A stretch of 64,000 nucleotides of DNA from Cyrtodaria siliqua (GCA_037043455.1 JAWPHD010011433.1:20026-84025); one strand, 5' to 3'; shown: positions 12,311 through 23,509, counted from the stretch's first letter. Notes: generated from the sequence alone by a model not told the origin. Made by a program: numbers and translations.

Positions 12311-12430
12311 GATGCCTAAGCGACAATCGACAAGACCGCCGAAGAGCCATTATGCGAGTAAAGGACCATCTAAGGCACAGGGAAAAGGGGCACCTGCCGG
12401 GAAGAAGCGCCAGGGGTGCATTTGTGCATA
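12311..12430 (+). CDS. Short basic ORF, possible Gag N-terminus of the element
   Basis: A 39-codon ORF starts MPKRQSTRPPKSHYASKG and is rich in K, R, P and G. It sits just after a splice-acceptor-like TTTATTTCAG. A diverged relative of the same start (MPKLQSQSHICRKAV) follows another TTTATTTCAG at 12917. Duplicated basic starts behind acceptors would fit a 5' exon of an element-encoded nucleic-acid-binding protein, but I recognise no family and the frame stops early. Low confidence that it is translated. Confidence 0.25.
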
Positions 12431-12439
12431 GAAAAAGAA

Positions 12440-12812
12440 GATGAAGAATCTTTTCTTTGTTAACTTTACTTTAAATTATTAATTTACATCGATTAGGAAA
12501 CCTGTTCTTGCAACTTAAATTGGCTTCCTGGGTGGAACCAGTATTAAGCAACATGGATTAAGTCCCTTGCTCAGGAATAAATTGCATGGCCAAGGCAAGG
12601 ATTGAACACTGGATTAAATATGACCGAGAAGAAGAAGAATTCTTTCTTTGTTAACTTTACTTTAAATTATTAATTTCCATCGTTTGTGAAACCTGTTCTT
12701 GCAACTTAAATTGGCTTCCTGGGTGGAACCAGTACTAAGCAACACAGATTAATTCCCTTGCTCAGGGATAAATTGCATGGCCAAGGCAAGGATTGAACAC
12801 TGGATTAAATAT
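12440..12812 (+). repeat. Two-copy tandem duplication, about 188 bp
   Basis: GAAGAAGAA(T)CTTTTCTTTG, then CCTGTTCTTGCAACTTAAAT, TGGCTTCCTGGGTGGAACCA and GGCCAAGGCAAGGATTGAAC are repeated head to tail (about 12440-12625 and 12626-12812) with about 95% identity. Lies within the split-repeat element. Confidence 0.9.
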
Positions 12813-13588
12813 GACAGTGTTCAAATAGTTGATGGGGTTCACATGAATATAAAAAGTTTTATTTAATGTAGTGACCAAGGGTTCAATATTTTAGCAATTT
12901 ATTTCAGAAATACAGTATGCCTAAACTACAGTCACAGAGCCATATTTGCCGTAAAGCAGTCCAGGGGGCCGATGACGACGCAGGAACTGGATGAACCTAC
13001 CAGCAAAATACAGCAGGAGCTGGTGGTATCTCCAGAGTTCGTTAGAAGATCGTTAAGCAACTGACGTCGGAGATGGTGGATTGGCTACACATTGTTACAG
13101 AAGAAGCAGTGCGAGTCGTAGTCGGAATCTGCAAGCGATACGGTTAATGCTGGATGGCAAGTTGTGGCTGACGGAACAGATGTTGCAACGCTTACGGAAA
13201 CAGGACTTGTGTTCTACCTTATTATGGCTTTAAGTCAGTCGGGTTAATAAATTATGGCTTTAAGTCAGTTGGGTTAATAAAAAATAAAAAATAAATAAAT
13301 AAAAAGTTGATTTTACTAACTGTTGATTATATTGCATCAATTATATATTTAAACATTGCATAATAATAAGAAACATGCAAGCAACTTCTAAGTCCAAATG
13401 ATACTGGATTAATAAATTGTGCGGCTAATTTGAATAAAAAATAAAAATGGAAAATATTGCCGTGTGACCCTTTAATCACTGATTTAGTAGAGCCATACAC
13501 ATTAGAACACTAAATAAGTAAATACAACTCTGGTGTCATTATGAGGATGATGTCAATGATAACTTGCTTCTGATAATGCTCTTTAAGT
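12813..13588. other. Element body, degenerate
   Basis: Holds a diverged copy of the basic ORF start at 12917 and a doubled phrase, TTATGGCTTTAAGTCAGT (13222 and 13252). It ends in a short A-rich TAAATAAATAAA tract. No intact ORF. Confidence 0.5.
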
Positions 13589-14095
13589 ACTATTATGAAA
13601 ACAATTTATATAAATAACCTGTTTGTCACCATGTTGTTAATGAAAATTAATGTTGAATTAAGCCATTATGTTAGCCATTGATGTTATGGTCATCGTTGTG
13701 CCCTATAGGCTATACATTTAACTTCTGCTGCTATTATTCACTCTCCAGAGCTGATCATGAAACTATTATGAAAACAATTTATATAAATAACTTGTTTGTC
13801 ACCATGTTGTTAATGAAAATTAATGTTGAATCAAACCATTATGTTGGCCATTGTTGTTATGGTTGTCGTTGTGCCCTATACATTTAACTTCTGCTGCTAT
13901 TATTCACTCTCCAGGGCTGATCATGAAACTATTATGAAAACAATTTATATAAATAACTTGTTTGTCACCATGTTGTTAATGAAAATTAATGTTGAATCAA
14001 GCCATTATGTTGGCCACTGATGTTATGGTCGTCGTTGTGCCCTATACATTTAACTTCTGCTGCTATTATTCACTCTCCAGGGCTGATGATGAAAT
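13589..14095 (+). repeat. Three-copy tandem repeat, 166-173-bp unit
   Basis: ACTATTATGAAAACAATTTA begins at 13589, 13762 and 13928. Each unit continues through GTCACCATGTTGTTAATGAA, a GCCATTATGTTGGCCA-like stretch and CACTCTCCAG(A/G)GCTGAT. Overlapping 65-69-codon ORFs across the units are by-products of the repetition. Confidence 0.92.
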
Positions 14096-15887
14096 TGTGG
14101 TTGTTGCCAGTAATTGCAATGTTTTTGCAATAGGTTCTCTTAACAAATTTCTGATAAGTATACCTCAACAGTTTTTGTGGATTTCAGCAAATTCTTAACT
14201 TGCTGCTGCTGACTGCTGCTGCTAATAAGACGGGTTATAAAAGGTCCAGTGTTATTTGTCTAGCGATCCACTTTACACATTTATTTGTTTGTGTACAGGG
14301 TTGTTTTTATTATAGTGGCTGTTGTTTTGTATACTGGTGTATTTGCAGATGCTGCTTACTTATAATTGGATACCTGTCACTTATTTAAGGCTTTATTTTA
14401 TTTCATTCTCTCAAAAACTTTGCCTTTAAATTATATTTCAGTTTGTGTCACTATCAAGTTGACTTAGGGCCAGACAAAAGTTCCTGACAAAAAAGTGGGG
14501 GTACCTTGCATGATGTTGTGGACAGGTCATAGAGGCCCAGTGTTGGTATTGTATGTAATGTTCCATTTCTTACAGTTATACAAGTAAAACATAAATCACA
14601 AAGCGACATTTCAAACATTGCGAATGTCAGATGTATCCAACATTTTTGGTGTCGAATTTGGGAATATATCCCCAGAACTGGTTGATACATTGACAATGGA
14701 TTTATAAGTGGCGTTCCATTTTCCAAGACCTTGGAAGAATTCAGATGCTTTTCATATGGTTCATTTCATGGCTATTCCATTGGTTCGATGAGTATTATTT
14801 ATCCTGTCATTGTTAAACAAGGCATATCAAATGGCACCGGTATCTATCTAATTTGTGTGTGGGTAGGTGTAGTGCACAGGTTTATTGTCTCTCCGCCTGT
14901 TAACCGATATGACGTAATGAATATATTATTCCAGTTGGGATTGTCCCTACCCTATATATAGCACTGAGTTCTGTGCATGGTCACTAAACTAAAATAAGCA
15001 CTTCTATGCTATGTCCTACTCGAAGTAAAACTGTTCTATGCATGACCCGTTCTATGCATGACCCAAATTTAAATTTTTAAAACACTTGTCGCATCAATTA
15101 TATACATAACACCTTTAAACCTCCTTTTAATAACTATCTCCGAATAAAGGGAGGCATTTATAAACCAAGTAAGGTGTTCTTGAAGGCACAAAATAGAAAT
15201 ATTTGTCAACACTGTCCAGATGTTCAGGTCGTGTGGTGAGGGGTATGTGCCTGTTGAGGGTGATTGTTATTCACGGGTTCTTAAAATACCCGTGATTGAA
15301 TGTGCGTGGAGTGGGTTGTGAGTTGGTAACATTTCGACACGCCAGTTTTAGGGTTTAGCCTGGCTGGCTTAAGCCGTTTATATTGTGGCTATAGAGTTTG
15401 GATTACTCAAAATCTGTATGTTATATATATCCTTGTCATCAGTGGCTTTGGAACCGATGTATATACCTTGTACAATATGGTTGTTGTTGGTGGGAAAGCT
15501 GCTTTAATGAGGTTTTCAATGGCATCCAGTCAATCAAAGTCAATCGCAATTACGTCTCCTTCATTTATATGAAGATGCAATAGTTTTGCATTCATCCTTT
15601 AACACGTGGGTCAGTTTACTTGAAAAGGATACATATTCCTAGTTTATAGTCAAAGGACATAATAAGTATTTGTAAATTTGGAAATGCTTTAGTCCTAGTC
15701 TTCTTGATAAATAATTATTTGCATAGGTGGTCATTCAAAAGCTAAAGTTAATTGTAACATTGAATTTAATTAATGGGTTGCAGAGGTGTCTGCCTGTGGT
15801 TGGATGCCATTATGAAACAGAATGAACATTGGAACAGATTTTTATTGAAACACATAATTCGTTTCTACCGACTATAAATTTACTTCT
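14096..15887. other. Element body, no intact gene
   Basis: Contains a doubled phrase GTTCTATGCATGACCC (15032-15063) and several short ORFs with no recognised domain. A reverse transcriptase or recombinase would be expected here in an autonomous relative; I could not see conserved RT motifs. Confidence 0.4.
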
Positions 15888-16274
15888 ATGCATGGTGATG
15901 TGTATCTTAAATTCACTTCAAGGACTTGGTGCCAAGTGTTGAAAACATTAAAGTTGTTATCTCTTGAGGACCACCCACATATATTGGTATTGCATGTGGG
16001 AGGCCATGACATTGGTCAAGTACACTCAGATAAATTAAGGAAAAGTATTATTAAAACACAACATGACATAAACGACTTGATTTCTGAAGTTAAGATTGCT
16101 TGGTCGCAGATTTTACCACGCTTATATTATGGAAATGAAAAGTCCCATAAAGCTTTGGACAAAGTCAGGATTAGGGTAAATAGTCAAGTTGCAACAGAGG
16201 TTTTCCGAATGAATGGTGTATATATTAGATATCCCGAAATTGTTGAAGTACAAATGCCAGAAATTTGCCTTTAG
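15888..16274 (+). CDS. SGNH/GDSL-hydrolase-like domain, partial, element-encoded
   Basis: A 128-codon ORF. Residues around 32-42 read HILVLHVGGHDIG, close to the block III motif of SGNH hydrolases (usually GGND; here N is replaced by H). WSQILPRLYYG at about 71-81 matches the strand after block III. The conserved N-terminal GDS/GHS nucleophile block is absent from this ORF and may lie in a lost upstream exon. Such domains are known as passengers in Ngaro/DIRS-group and some CR1 retrotransposons. It lies 0.5 kb upstream of B1, as expected for a 3' ORF of the element. The missing nucleophile and the N-to-H change suggest a decayed or inactive enzyme. Confidence 0.5.
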   Translation: MHGDVYLKFTSRTWCQVLKTLKLLSLEDHPHILVLHVGGHDIGQVHSDKLRKSIIKTQHDINDLISEVKIAWSQILPRLYYGNEKSHKALDKVRIRVNSQVATEVFRMNGVYIRYPEIVEVQMPEICL

Positions 16275-16782
16275 TTTCTGAAAATGGCCCGTGGCTTTAA
16301 TAAAATGAATTCAAATTATGTTTGATGTGCAGTCACTTTTTTGGCATATATGTATAACCTCTATATAAGGTTATCTACTTATCCTTCGTCAATTTTAAAC
16401 TTTTAAGTTAACCCTTTATGGGTTACTATGTGGTTGGCAATATAGTGCTTTACCCAGTTTGGGTCATAACCCATTTTGTTGTTGAAAATAAATTTATTTG
16501 TATTTTGGCAATTTTGTATGCTAACCAATTTGGGTTGCAAGCCACTTTTGGGTGACTGTTAATGTTATAAATGACCATATTTGGGTCATTTGTTGAATGT
16601 TGTCGACCATATTTGGGTCATATGATGAATGTTGTTGTTGGCGAGACAAATCTCTTCGATTGTGAAGTGCGTCAGCCATACCTCCATTTGAGGACTGACT
16701 TGTTCTTTTCACTGCTGTGCTCTGCTTCCCCCATTTTAATGGCGGTGCCTCTCGTGGTGCCTCTGTCACCACTTGTGGCATG
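16275..16782. other. 3' region of element, short direct repeats
   Basis: Scattered short repeats built on GGGT(C/T)A, with CCATATTTGGGTCAT occurring twice near 16575-16622. The 93-codon ORFs over 16521-16852 overlap antisense and carry no recognised domain. Confidence 0.4.
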
Positions 16783-17091
16783 TGGCAGTATGTCGCGGTC
16801 ACAGCAGTGTGTAGTAATTATTTTACGAGAACATTTGAAGGAAAGCAACTAAATTTTAAATATCTGGCTTTGTGAACATCTGGTCCAAGGGTTCATTGAG
16901 TACAGTTTTCATTCACTTCAAAACTTGGTCGGAGCTATGACCATTTTTCAAATTGTTATAAATATCGTGACTGCACATTTGTTATGCACATTATGTTTCT
17001 TGTTATATTATGCTGAAGCCATGGCCTTGTTATTCCAATAAATATAAACTAAGTTCAGTATTGAGTCTCTTTCATAGCCCATCTTCAATAA
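16783..17091 (+). repeat. Split direct repeat B1
   Basis: Starts TGGCAGTATGTCGCGGTCAC and ends CCCATCTTCAATAA. Differs from B2 (17506-17814) by a few single-base changes and indels. Confidence 0.9.
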
Positions 17092-17313
17092 TGGGATTTG
17101 TCGTTCATCGACATAAATCCTTTTATTTAAGTGGGATTGATAATTTTCATAAACAATTTTCGCAATCCTGCTTATTTGTTTTTGGTTTATTAATGAGTGT
17201 GTAAATCGTACGCTACACCAATTATCTGTCTCTAAAGATGCGCCATTTTCTGCAGGTGGTATCAGATGTAAATTGCAAACTTTAGCATGTGTCGTGTTCA
17301 TTTATGAAAAATA
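17089..17313 (+). repeat. Split direct repeat A2
   Basis: Second copy of A1, joined to B1 through the shared TAA. Confidence 0.9.
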
Positions 17314-17505
17314 CCCTCCCTCCCATACCCTCATTTTATTACCTATGCATATTATTGTTCTGTTTTGCTTTGCCAGTTTTATATACATTTCAGTTACATT
17401 ACTCGAGAAATGGCGGTTTGGGCACAGCGTATCCTAATACAGATGTGAAGTCCTAAGAATATTAATCCTATTGTCGTGGCTTCAGCGGTGGATATTCCAC
17501 AGGGT

Positions 17506-17814
17506 TGGCAGTATGTCGCGGTCACAGCAGTGTGTAGTAATTATTTTACGAGAACATTGAAGGAAAGCAACTAAATTTTAAATATCTGGCTTTGTGAACA
17601 TCTGGTCCCAGGGTTCATTGAGTACAGTTTTCATTCACTTCAAAACTTGGTCGGAGCTATGACCATTTTTCAAATTGTTATAAATATCGTGACTGCACAT
17701 TTGTTATGCACATTAATGTTTCTTGTTATATTATGCTGAAGCCATGGCCTTGTTATTCCAATAAATATAAACTAAGTTCAGTATTGAGTCTCTTTCATAG
17801 CCCATCTTCAATAA
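17506..17814 (+). repeat. Split direct repeat B2
   Basis: Second copy of B1, ending at TAA before CAGTAGGTAC. Preceded by 192 bp (17314-17505) not found elsewhere in the window. Confidence 0.9.
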
Positions 17815-18600
17815 CAGTAGGTACACCAACGCGTTTTTATATATCACCTTGTGTTTTACTATCACCCTGCACTATCACCCTCGCGTCAGATAGTAAGAAA
17901 TTACACATTGATGTCTATGGGGATTTAGCACGGGCGTTTAATGTGAGGTATAATCATCTTTCTTACTGACTGAATGGCAATCCCACCCTAGCTTCTGAAG
18001 ATTTGTTGGTATCTTTACAAATGGCTGAACTGACCCTTGACCTATCAAGTTACATTTGCTGTTCGTTTGATCTGCATGTTGAAATTGTGAAAAGTAAAGG
18101 ATGTTGTTTGACGGCTTGAAGTCATTTTCGCCCAGTAGAAATACGACACAGTCTTGTCGTAAAATGTGCGTTTTCCTTTCCCGAAAGAGATCGAGAGAGA
18201 TACGAGCAGAGCTCCCTTTCAATTTACCTCGATATCAAAATAAATATCCACATTTTGCTTCTTTTCAGCATTATACAACAACTATAAACTTCACAATATA
18301 ATAGTCTAAGAAAAACACAAGTTCTAAATAATATCATATAGTTTTTGGGTACATGGTTAAAAAGAATTAAAATCAGTAACTGCACAACCTTGCATTTATT
18401 TCAAGCACAAAAGCATACTATGTTCTATTTACAATGCAAATGTTTCGCTAAAACTCCTTCAGCTTTGAGCACAGAATTACAGACTAACTATGAATTGTTT
18501 TTATCTGGATCTGGATGTATATAATTTTCAGTTTTAACCTTGTAGATGACACTGTATAACACGTCCTAAATGTATTTTATCAGGATTATTTGCTAACTGA
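17815..18600. other. No gene recognised
   Basis: ORFs of 66-94 codons on both strands near 17938-18301 have no recognisable domains. Confidence 0.4.
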
Positions 18601-18605
18601 CATAC

Positions 18606-18631
18606 TCTTCTCTCTCTCTCGCTCTCTCTCG

Positions 18632-18662
<31 letters not shown>
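18606..18662 (+). repeat. (CT)n microsatellite
   Basis: CT dinucleotide run interrupted by CG and GT. Confidence 0.95.
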
Positions 18663-18663
<1 letters not shown>

Positions 18664-18874
18664 GACGATTACACCGTTCATGTAAGGACAAATAAAAAAA
18701 GAAAGAGAGAAAAAGCGATACATTAGTTTTAAATGAGGACATATAATGAGGACAATTAGGTCCTAACGCATACTAAATGAGGTCATTGTCTCTCACATGT
18801 CCTAACATGCTTCTCTCTTTCGAGTCCTCACAACACCTCACCCCCATACATGTCCCAATCTTCAAATTATTTAA

Positions 18875-18976
18875 ATGATAGTAGATGTAAGGAAAGTTTG
18901 TCCTAACATTGTCATGACTGTCATCACATGGCAGGATTTTGACTTATATTTGTCCTCACATGAACGAATGTATCAC

Positions 18977-19008
<32 letters not shown>

Positions 19009-19357
19009 ACGAGTCGTACAATATATGTTTATTACCATTGCAAAACATTGCAATTTAAATATCTTTTTTTTTCATTTCTATGTTAATTATTTCTATCTGG
19101 CCGTATGGTACGTGCTTTATTGTACATGTAAATCACTATGGGAAACAGTTAACCATGATGTCCTCACCATGACCACAGTCGTTGCTTCCCCAGTCACGAT
19201 GACTGCATGTCTCCAGACCGATCTCTGTACCACTACAAGCTACGCGGTCCAACCAGATTTGCCCTGTGCCTGCCACACTACTAGTAGAAGAATTTCCAAA
19301 CCTGTAATAGTAAAGGAGAATAATGTTAGAAAAAAGCGTGTTCTTGTAGTTGTTTAA
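18875..19357 (+). other. 160-codon ORF, doubtful
   Basis: The ORF runs through a (CT)n tract (18977-19003, read as SLSLSLSL). Its last ~70 codons have more mixed composition, rich in T, V and C, with paired cysteines (CLQTDLC, CACHTT). I recognise no family. It could hold a small exon near 19150-19357, but the low-complexity start argues against the ORF as a whole. Confidence 0.15.
18977..19003 (+). repeat. (CT)n microsatellite
   Basis: Uninterrupted CT run of about 13 units. Confidence 0.9.
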
Positions 19358-20337
19358 ATATAGAAAGTATTGTTAAGCCTCAAGTAACTGTTATTTTCTA
19401 CTACTTTACATGTGTATTTCTTTATGCAATTAAGGACTTTTCATAAATGAAAACTACGTAATGCAACTTGTTACATTTTTGGTGTGCACCTTCGGGTGCT
19501 AGCCTTATGTATTGACTTCGGTTTATCAGCGGAAGTCACCGGTGTCAAGTGGTAATCACACTCGCTATTAAAAGTCCACGCATGAAGTACCTAACTAAAC
19601 CTTATTTCTCGGTGAATAATAAATAAAAACATTTTGCCTGAATAAAAAGGGTTCTAATAACTGCATTCTTGACAAATATAGCGTTTTTTGTGTCATGTTT
19701 GCGCTGTTATAAACCCTTATTTCTCGCTCATAACCTTTATCATGTAATATTTATGTTTATGTTTGTTGTTTTTTATGTTAATATTCTCGATTTCAATTGG
19801 TTCTGTTAAAAATCTTTATTTCCTTTTGATAATAATCGAATCGATTTTACCTAGCCCATTCCGTTAGCGCCATGTTGGAACTTTCAAACAGCGCAACAGT
19901 CTGAACCCTTATGTAATTTCCTATCTCAATGCCTTGAATTTTAAATACAGAAATACATTTTAATTAATTTAGATTTTAATACACCTTCTCCTCCTGAACA
20001 TGGATGGTTTTTGGCTAAAAGTAAAAGAAAAATGGTATTTAATGTTATGCCTATTTGTCTGTTACTATAAGGAGTTTCTTACTGATATTTGTTCAGGAAT
20101 CTGTGAGATTGGTGCATTTGACTCTGTGTGAAGTATGAAAAACAGTATTTAATAGGTAAAAATGAAAAACAAGTATTGTCTCCGCGACGGCATTTTTGTC
20201 AAAACGTAAACAAAGAGTACTGTTTTTCATTGTTGTACAAGTCTACCTTTTGAAAGTGTATAAGCTGAAAACAATATCCCATTGAAAACGCATTTTAGTT
20301 ATCACTCATAGTGACGTTCACCTTTCACCTTTACTAC
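19358..20337. other. No gene or repeat recognised
   Basis: AT-rich unique DNA. Confidence 0.5.
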
Positions 20338-20700
20338 ATGACCTTTTTAGCTAACCAGACCTGAGTACGAGTGCTCAAGGGTGAGCTATTGTGACCACTC
20401 TTCGTCCGTTGTCTGTCGTCAACATTTAACTTGTTACGATAGAGGCCATATTACTTGAGCAATCTTAACCAAACTTTCATAGATTGTATAGATTGTATAT
20501 GACCATAAGATCTCGGACAAGTTCGATAATGGGCCAGATCGGACGAGTAACACTAGAGTTATGCAGTTTGTATCTTGTTTACACGATAGAGATCACATTT
20601 ATTGAGCAATATTAACCAACCAAACTTGCACATATTGTATATGACCATACGATCTCTGAGGAGTTCGATAATGAGCAAGATCGGACCAGTATTACTACAG
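20338..20700 (+). repeat. Mollusc-type 'AGCTATTGTGA' repeat, two units
   Basis: Starts AGCTAACCAGACCTGAGTAC, then GTGCTCAAGGGTGAGCTATT and TCTTCGTCCGTTGTC. Two ~140-bp subunits follow: GATAGAG(G/A), GAGCAAT, TTAACCA, TGTATATGACCATA, GTTCGATAATG. It resembles a dispersed repeat common in lophotrochozoan genomes, from memory. It abuts the inverted end of the Penelope-like element. Confidence 0.6.
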
Positions 20701-20719
20701 TTATGGCCACTGAATTAGC

Positions 20720-22885
20720 AAAGAAATATAAAAAGATCGGTCAGGGAAAGTAGCATTCAAGGAGGTCAGTCAACCACAAAACACAGAAACAAACACGCAA
20801 ACAAACAAACAAGAACGCAACAGTAATAATAAATACAAACGACATCACAAACACAAAAGGGTTGACAATAGGGCTACCGCCTTGGAAAGGTCAGTGGCAA
20901 AGTAGGCCACTGGGGGTTTAAACCGGTTCTAGGGTGCACCAAACCTCACACTTACCCTACCGTCATCCCGTTAAAACAGGACAGTGTAAATAAAGAAATC
21001 CCCGCCATGTTTTATCTCTGGAACTCGGTAGCACTAATTCGTATACTCCAGTTCATTCTACTGAGGATGATGTTGTTTCCACACATATCACTCGGTGCAC
21101 TACTTTCAAGGATGAGGTAGACGAAAAAACAGAAATATCTTCCAACTATTTACTGCATTCCTAAATTACATAAAAATCCGTATAAGGCCCGCTTTATTTT
21201 GAATTATAGTGCCTGCAGCACCACAATCATCTCCAAACTTTTAATTTCTTGTCTTAATGCCGTTAAAGATCACGTTAAACAATATTGTGATAACACTTAT
21301 GAAAACTCTGGGATTAATTTGTTTTGGTCTATACAAAATTCTGGAGACGTTCTTATAAAATTTCACAAAACATTTGTCAGGGAAAATACTACATTTTTGG
21401 CCTGTACTAATATTAAAACCTGTTTTTAATGACGGCAGGTTAGATAATTACACTATGTGGATAAAGACACTACCTAGACGTTTGTGAAGCACTCATTATC
21501 CTATTAGATAATATTTTCGTCAGTTATTGAACGACCGTTTATTGACAAATTGTTGGTATACCTATGGGTACGAACTGTGCACCATCTGTCGCAGATTTGT
21601 TTTTATATTGCTATGAAGAGACTTCATGTTGAGTATTTCACCATATACCCAGGAAGATGTTATTGAGGCCTTTAATGAAACTTCGCGGTAACTGGATGAC
21701 TTATTAAACATTGACAACCCTTTCTTTTCTACTATCGTTAATAATATATACACTAAAGAACTTCCACTTAACAAAGCTAATATATCTGATACTAACGCTT
21801 ATTTCTTGATTTACATCTCTCCATTGAAAATGGTGAAATAATTAGCAAAATATTTGACAAGAGAGATGATTTTAATTTTGATATTGTTAATTATCCTCAT
21901 TTAGATAGGGATGTTCCCGAGCAACTTCTTATGGGGTCTATGTGTCTCAACTTATTTGTTTTTCTAGAGCTTGTACTCGAGTTGAGGACTTTAATATTCG
22001 TAATCTTTGTAAAACTAAAAAGCTACTCCATCAGGGTTACCGTTACCATAAACTTCGTAAAACCTCTGCAAAAATGTATTATCGTAATCCTGATCTAGAA
22101 GTCATTTAAGAACTCTTCTGCGACAAGGACTATCATAGGATCCTTTATCATGACACCTTTCAAACTATCTGTGCGACAAGGACTATCATAAGATCCTTTG
22201 TCATAATCACTTCCAGACTATCTGTGTTAAATGTGTTAAAAGGTTTATCAAAAGAGGTTATGACCCTATCATTTTGCAACTCATGCATGCTTGGTGGTGG
22301 ACCCATTTACAGTTCGCCACTATGCTTTCCTCTTTGATTGTGCGTTGACCGGACAGGCTGTGGACCCTATGATGACGTCTACATAAAGCCCAAAAGGACG
22401 GTGACGTTTGATGTTTGTCTGCAGTCTTGTCTTAGGGTGCCATCAATGGTTTATTTTCTTGTTGCTCTGGCTTCTGCCAAGTCATTGAGTACCTTCTTTG
22501 TCTAGGCTATTGTTTTATTGTATTTATACACACACGAGCATCTTTGTGTTTTACCTATAGTGCCTATTAATGCTGCCTTGTTGTTTTAGAGAACAGTTCA
22601 TGGCGGGGATTTCTTTATTTACACTGTTCGGTTTTACTGGTCGACAGTAGGGTAAGTGTGAGGGTTGGTCACCTTAGAATCTGGTTTAACCCCCCAGCGG
22701 CCTTTTTGCCACTGACCGTTCCAAGGCGGTAGCCCTATTGTCAACCCTTTTGTATTTGTATGTCTCATTTGGCCTTATATTCATCTTTAAATGTGTTCTT
22801 TGTTTCTGTGTGTGTTTGTGGTTGACTGTCGTCCTTGAGTAATGCTTCTCCTGTTCGATTTTTATATCTATATTTACATTGAATA
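20720..22885 (+). mobile_element. Penelope-like retroelement with inverted terminal copies, decayed
   Basis: The left end (20720-21012) is the inverse complement of the right end (about 22600-22885): CCACTGACCGTTCCAAGGCG on the right appears as CGCCTTGGAAAGGTCAGTGG on the left. Between them lies a reverse-transcriptase reading frame broken by frameshifts and stops. LTR-like repeats in inverted or tail-to-tail arrangement are known for Penelope-like elements. Relatives here are at 48086-49262 (+) and 52450-53135 (-). Family assignment is by resemblance of the RT. Confidence 0.6.
21123..22385 (+). pseudogene. Reverse transcriptase of Penelope-like element, broken
   Basis: Readable pieces, in order: IPKLHKNPYKARFILN (the P-K-[LI]-H-K start typical of Penelope-like RTs), then SKLLISCLNAVKDHVKQYC and NLFWSIQNSG. 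Next comes an MGTNCAPSVADLF-like stretch near 21565-21605 and pieces matching the 161-codon C-terminal ORF at 48299, ending ACLVVDP/VRHYAFLF-like near 22290-22340. Several frameshifts and stops separate them, and the YLDD catalytic box lies in a damaged stretch near 21690. Not able to encode a functional enzyme. Confidence 0.65.
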
Positions 22886-23100
22886 GTATAATGGTAATTT
22901 GGCAGAAACAGCTAAACAATGACATGTTAAGACATAAAGGGATGTTATGTCACAAATCAAATCATTAGTTGTATCACTATAGCTACATGCTAGAGTTTTA
23001 ATGATAAATATACTTTCATATAGTACAGCGTGTTATATAATATTTCCAGATTTAAGTTTAGAAAAAACAACAATACGAAAATATATTCACTAGATGCATG
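22886..23100. other. No feature seen
   Basis: AT-rich spacer. Confidence 0.5.
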
Positions 23101-23104
23101 TATA

Positions 23105-23270
23105 TATGTATAAAAGAGATGAGAGTGGACCTTTGGAAACGGCCGAACACGACACATACGACATATTGCAGTCTCGGTTTGACTGAGACATTAACGGTAG
23201 TGAACTCAACAAGAACACTAGTCGAGAATGGTTGAATTTTATAGCCTCATTAGGGTACACGCAATTAGTG
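23105..23270 (+). repeat. Dispersed repeat family B, partial
   Basis: GGACCTTTGGAAACGGCCGA, ACACGACACATACGACATAT and TGCAGTCTCGGTTTGACTGA match family B starts at 56085 and 1795. The tail is missing. Confidence 0.65.
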
Positions 23271-23509
23271 TCAGAAGCTACACGAGTTACTAAGGGTACA
23301 TGCAATTAGTACCAGAAGCTACACGAGTTACTAAGGACACACGAGCTATAATTAATCACACTTAAACAAATACTGACGAAAATACTTCTCAAGTATGTGT
23401 TAGAAAATTAGGTACAAGTGATCATTAATATGCCATATACTGTACTCAGAAGTTGAGTTCTTATCACCATACAAATAAATACACACCAGTCAATTACTTA
23501 CAGATCGTT

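Larger units (their letters stand above)
11068..17814 (+). mobile_element. Tyrosine-recombinase-type (Ngaro/PAT-like) retroelement with split direct repeats
   Basis: Four repeats occur in the order A1 (11068-11292), body, B1 (16783-17091), A2 (17089-17313), B2 (17506-17814). A1 and A2 read identically over 225 bp; B1 and B2 are about 99% identical over 309 bp. The trinucleotide TAA lies at the left edge of A1, at the B1/A2 junction and at the right edge of B2. This is the split-direct-repeat topology and shared core expected of circle-forming tyrosine-recombinase retrotransposons (Ngaro, PAT). An SGNH-hydrolase-like ORF, a domain reported in Ngaro elements, lies at 15888-16274. No reverse transcriptase, RNase H or recombinase ORF is recognisable, so the copy is non-autonomous or decayed. 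A 192-bp unique stretch separates A2 from B2, which is not canonical. The family assignment is inference; the repeat layout is seen directly. Confidence 0.6.

Noticed and set aside
14070..14100. Hammerhead ribozyme core (CTGATGATGAAA)
   Set aside because: CTGATGA is followed at once by GAAA with no stem II, and the sister repeat units have CTGATCA instead.
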